Shown: positions 60,035-64,000 of the stretch, piece after piece
Position numbering within the stretch: position 1 is the stretch's first letter
Layout: the number at the start of each line of letters is the position of its first letter
Assembly: GCF_050948215.1 (NCBI RefSeq)
Contig: NC_135150.1
Span: 21,183,943-21,247,942 of the forward strand
Direction of reading: 5' to 3'
DNA length: 64,000 nt
Source: Halictus rubicundus
Taxonomy: Eukaryota > Arthropoda > Insecta > Hymenoptera > Halictidae
Translations under genes and position numbers: made by a program
The notes under the pieces: generated by a model
What the model was told of the DNA's origin: nothing
Seen by the model: the letters and a program-made list of their open reading frames with translations, nothing else
The model's database searches: none

Positions 60035-61803
60035 ATGGCTAATCGGGGTACAGCCCAGAGGCCAAATGGTTCAACGCAAGGAAAGATTTGTCAGTTCAAA
60101 TTGGTATTGCTCGGAGAATCAGCAGTTGGAAAATCAAGTCTCGTGTTGAGGTTCGTTAAAGGACAGTTTCACGAGTATCAAGAAAGTACTATTGGAGGTA
60201 AGGACTTTTTTCATAAAATATATGTTACTAAGATTCTAGTAAGTGGACCAGGCGATAGCTTTTTTTTTTAAGGCAGGTAAATATTTTCCATATACATTGT
60301 TGCATTGGCAAAATACAATTATATCTTTAATCTAAATGAAACTATAAATATTGTAACAAATAATATATTATACTATATAGAAAAATATATTAAAATATGC
60401 ATAGAATGCAATCCTAAAATGTTAGAATACTTGTTGTAATTAAACAAACATTGAAATATTTTCTTATATACTAAAAGTTTCTTGTTTTATACCTTGTCTT
60501 ATACCTTTTACTCATAAAATTCTAAGTGGAATTAACTTATCCAAGAAAAGTTACATGTTTACGTTTAAACAGTAACTAACACTAAACTTGTCAGTACACC
60601 AATTTTATTTCTAATTTATGAAAAAACTGTACTCAAGGTAGTAGAGGTTCTTTAATAGTACAAAATTATTTTTGCTAATTTGGAATAGAATGAAAACTTG
60701 ATGTAGTTAGAATTACTCAGCATGTTTCTAAATAGTATTTGTTTTTTCTCGAAAATCATTATTTGATTATTTGATTAATCATTTTAGCTGCGTTTTTAAC
60801 ACAAACGGTATGTCTGGATGACACAACTGTAAAATTTGAGATTTGGGATACAGCAGGACAAGAGCGTTATCATAGTCTTGCTCCAATGTATTATCGTGGT
60901 GCTCAGGCAGCCATTGTTGTGTATGACATAACAAACCAGGCAAGTAAAAATTATTAAAAGTAAATATTGAACTTAATTATAAATGATATTTCCGCACATG
61001 CCAAAGAATATAATGTCATCAAGGTAAATAATATCTAAAGATGCAAAATTGTAATCACTTCTTTCAACTTTTTCTATATTTTTTATTCTATATTCTATTT
61101 ATTGGAGTCTAAATACATCTGTAGTTTATCTTCGAAACATTATTAATAAATTATTTTACGCTGTTTGTACAGACTAATCTTTTAATTAAACATATAGGAC
61201 ACATTTGTACGTGCCCAAACGTGGGTAAAGGAATTGCAACGACAAGCCAGTCCAAGCATAGTTATAGCATTAGCTGGAAATAAAGCAGACCTTGCAAATA
61301 AGAGAGGTGTAGAATTTGATGAAGCTCAAACATACGCAGATGAAAATGGCCTTCTTTTCATGGAAACTTCAGCCAAAACAGCAATGAATGTTAACGATAT
61401 ATTCCTAGCGATAGGTAAGATAATTAACAATATTTCTTTATTGTATAAGTCAAATTAATTAATACATTGGCACAAGTAAAGCTATACTAGAATAGTTCAA
61501 CAACATTTCCAATTACAATGATAGTGATGTTATCTACACAATATGAAAAGGCCATCTGGTTTTGAAATAATATCTGTTGTTGTGTTAGGCATACTGTGCA
61601 AAGACTTATTTCTTACTACATTTTTATTCTTCCATGTAGAAATAAATCTATAAATTTACAAATGAGTTTTGTCATAACAATCTGTTACAGCTAAGAAACT
61701 TCCAAAAAATGAACAATCAGGAAGTGCTAGTACAAGCGGTCAAGGTCGTCGATTAGTCGAGACAGAAGGACAAAAGACAGCAACTGGCAATTGTTGCAAG
61801 TGA
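60035..61803 (+). CDS. Rab5: Rab5 small GTPase
   Basis: Rab5 controls early endosome fusion and endocytic traffic (family knowledge). Exons 60035-60197, 60788-60939, 61198-61414 and 61691-61803 join to 214 residues; human Rab5 has 215. All nucleotide-binding motifs are present: GESAVGKS (P-loop), the effector part QESTIGGAAFLTQTV, WDTAGQERYHSLAPMYYRGA (switch II), GNKADL and ETSAKT. The C-terminus has two adjacent cysteines (GNCCK) for geranylgeranylation. The intron after exon 2 begins with GC instead of GT (CAG followed by GCAAGT). The start ATG lies six bases after a splice acceptor, so the 5' leader is spliced. Confidence 0.98.
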
Positions 61804-64000
61804 TTATCCAAATCTGTACGTGTTAAATACTGTATTGGTATATATTTTTATATTAGATCAAATTTGTCACCTTGGTGATCAACAATATTGGAAATAATAT
61901 CTATTGAGCAGTCACAAACCACTTGATATATGCATCAGATATGTTATGAGTTCAATGTTCAGTATAATAATACATTATGTCTAGATATTTTTATAATGCA
62001 AAAATGTATAAGGAGAAAGGTTTTGCAGTGGAAACAAATTTGATATTAATTAGGTTAGAAATCTGCAATTTATGGGCTTTTCATGAAAAAATATGTATTA
62101 GTATTGCAGAATATGTGCGTAAATCTCTCTGCAGTGCATTTTTTGTTATATTTCATAATTTTTATTGCATATATTCCTGACATTTCGATCTTTATATTTA
62201 TTAAGTAAGTGAAATTAAAAGTTGAATCAGTGTTTTTTTTTTTCTTAAATTTTTATTGTATGTATATTAATTGATAATGTAAAAAAGAATTCTGCATAAA
62301 CAAGATGCTGTTATACAAGAATTTATAAAATTCTTCAACACGGTGAATAAATATGTCACTAATTATGTCTGACGTTATAAAGAAATAGTATTTTTCCATT
62401 AATTAAGGAATCAATTAGAAAGTGTGTTCTAATAATATACACAAGTTCATTTGTTACGAATTTATTTCCCACGATAATGAAATGAAAACATAAATTCCAA
62501 ATATTTTGGCATTTAACTAATAATTTCTTTCAAAGTAAAGAATTTTCATATTTATATACGAATTTCCTTATACAATTATTGTATTTCACATAGCTTAGAC
62601 TAATTAATGCAGTGAATTCTAGCGCGCAGTTTAAATATTTGATACTTTCTTTTTCTATTTGTAAACCTTGATTTTATACTCTTATTTTATCGCGCTTATA
62701 ATATTATTGCAAAAATTTTAGTTGTGCTTATTATTTACACTATATTGTGAGTAAATATATATATATATATATTTATATATATTTATTCGTTTATAGTTTA
62801 TATTTTGAATTTTGCAAGATTCTGCCACGTGGTATTGATGCCTGCAGTATGTTCATAAACATTATATATATACTTTCCTTACTACATTTATTTCTCTTAA
62901 CTTTTATTTGATTAATACTTATGTAGTAGTTATTTTTACATTATGAATTATATAGTGAATTGTTAAATGCAAAAGTAAATAATCCTTGTAAAATATTCAC
63001 CACCTTGTTACTGTAAATCTTAAAATGACATTAAAGAAAATGTTAATTTCTTACGCAAAAGTTGAGTCTGTTGATTTAACTAATGCAACATTTAAGTTTA
63101 TTTGATAAACACGTTTGTCTAAATATTTTAATGTTGTAAGTTTTGCAGTTATTATTAAATACCAGTTAGTACTATTTATTCTTTCTATCAATCATATACT
63201 TTCTTTCAGTTTAATTGTATAGCTTTTGCGTAATTTATTTTTTATGTATTATCTTTTTGTAGATGATAAATTTTATATAAAATTTACTTTTTATCTAAAC
63301 TTAAGTGTTAAAAGTGGAAAGACTATTCTGAAATTACTGTTCTTAACAGTGTTTTAAGTGTAAAGTACGATTAGTTGTCACAGGTTTTCAAATTGCAAAG
63401 GATATATGAAGTATGAAAAGTGTTCTTTTTTACAACTACACATTAGATTTATTTGAAACACCTTCCTAGGTAAGTTAATATAGTGTAATCATAATTACTT
63501 ATGACCATGATTAATTGTAATTTAATTACTTTTATCATACAATATTTTGTATGGTTACATTAATGTCATCGATATAGGTTTTTCAATGACACAATTTTAT
63601 GTAATAAGAATTTGCTAACTCACAAGAGAAAGTTCCCAATTTGGAAATTCAGAAAATTATGAAACTGTGGAGATAAGTAGAGTATATGCGTAGAGCATAT
63701 GTAATTTTTGTGTGCAAAATTCTTTTCAATTTCTTACAATTAGCGAATTACAAAATAAAATTATATATGCCCTACATATTCCCAAATTTTCATAATTCTT
63801 TGAATTTTCGAGTTGGGGATTTTTCGTTATAAATAATTCTCTTTTCTACGTATCTCATTTATTTTCAATGTTCCTCACTTTATCTTTTAAGTCATTCAAA
63901 AGCGAGTGAGTTTGGGGAAAATTCAACACTGCTGAAATAAGTATCACGACCAAACCTTGGACTTACGACACTTGACCATGCACCAGTGTACATTCTTTGA
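61804..64000. other. Rab5 3' untranslated region and downstream DNA
   Basis: AT-rich, with AATAAA near 62345 as a possible early polyadenylation signal and a TA microsatellite near 62757-62785. No supported coding frame up to the window end. Confidence 0.5.

Overview
This looks like an AT-rich nuclear segment from an insect. The genes have many introns, there are no bacterial features, and the proteins are typical animal housekeeping proteins. Short introns, tight gene packing and abundant Tc1/mariner and hAT-like relics suggest Hymenoptera (bee-like). That last step is an inference.

I recognise eleven protein-coding genes and rebuilt their exons by reading splice sites and checking phase. 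From left to right they are: ESF1 (minus, 3' part outside the window); phosducin-like protein PDCL/PhLP1 (plus); augmin subunit HAUS4 (minus); SUMO E1 subunit UBA2 (plus); a family-2 carbohydrate sulfotransferase (minus); the m6A reader YTHDC1 (minus); ribosomal protein SA (minus); a C19orf12 homologue (minus); a GAP1-family RasGAP, RASA2/3 or Gap1 type (plus); an aspartyl beta-hydroxylase/junctate-type acidic membrane protein (plus); the spliceosomal protein U2SURP/SR140 (minus); and Rab5 (plus). ESF1 and RPSA serve ribosome biogenesis and YTHDC1 and U2SURP serve mRNA processing. Otherwise the neighbours share no pathway. It is an ordinary eukaryotic gene neighbourhood with several head-to-head pairs (ESF1/PDCL, HAUS4/UBA2, U2SURP/Rab5).

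The non-coding space holds the more unusual material. Intron 2 of the RPSA gene carries a convincing candidate box C/D snoRNA: it has C and D boxes, and a 13-nt guide complementary to the 5' part of 18S rRNA lies directly against the D box. Two roughly 600-bp foldback mariner-type MITEs sit in opposite orientation in introns 4 and 13 of the RasGAP gene and bracket nine exons. Other relics are a foldback element with target duplication in a UBA2 intron, a MITE family with internal 30-bp repeats, a nested hAT-like element, palindromic MITEs, Tc1 and mariner transposase fossils and a non-LTR retrotransposon 3' end.

The large gene-free stretches are 20996-28580, 36325-40801 and 55532-60034. I saw no tRNA or rRNA genes and no CRISPR array. 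Exon coordinates come from reading GT/AG sites by eye and are supported by phase consistency and family alignment from memory. No database search was run.
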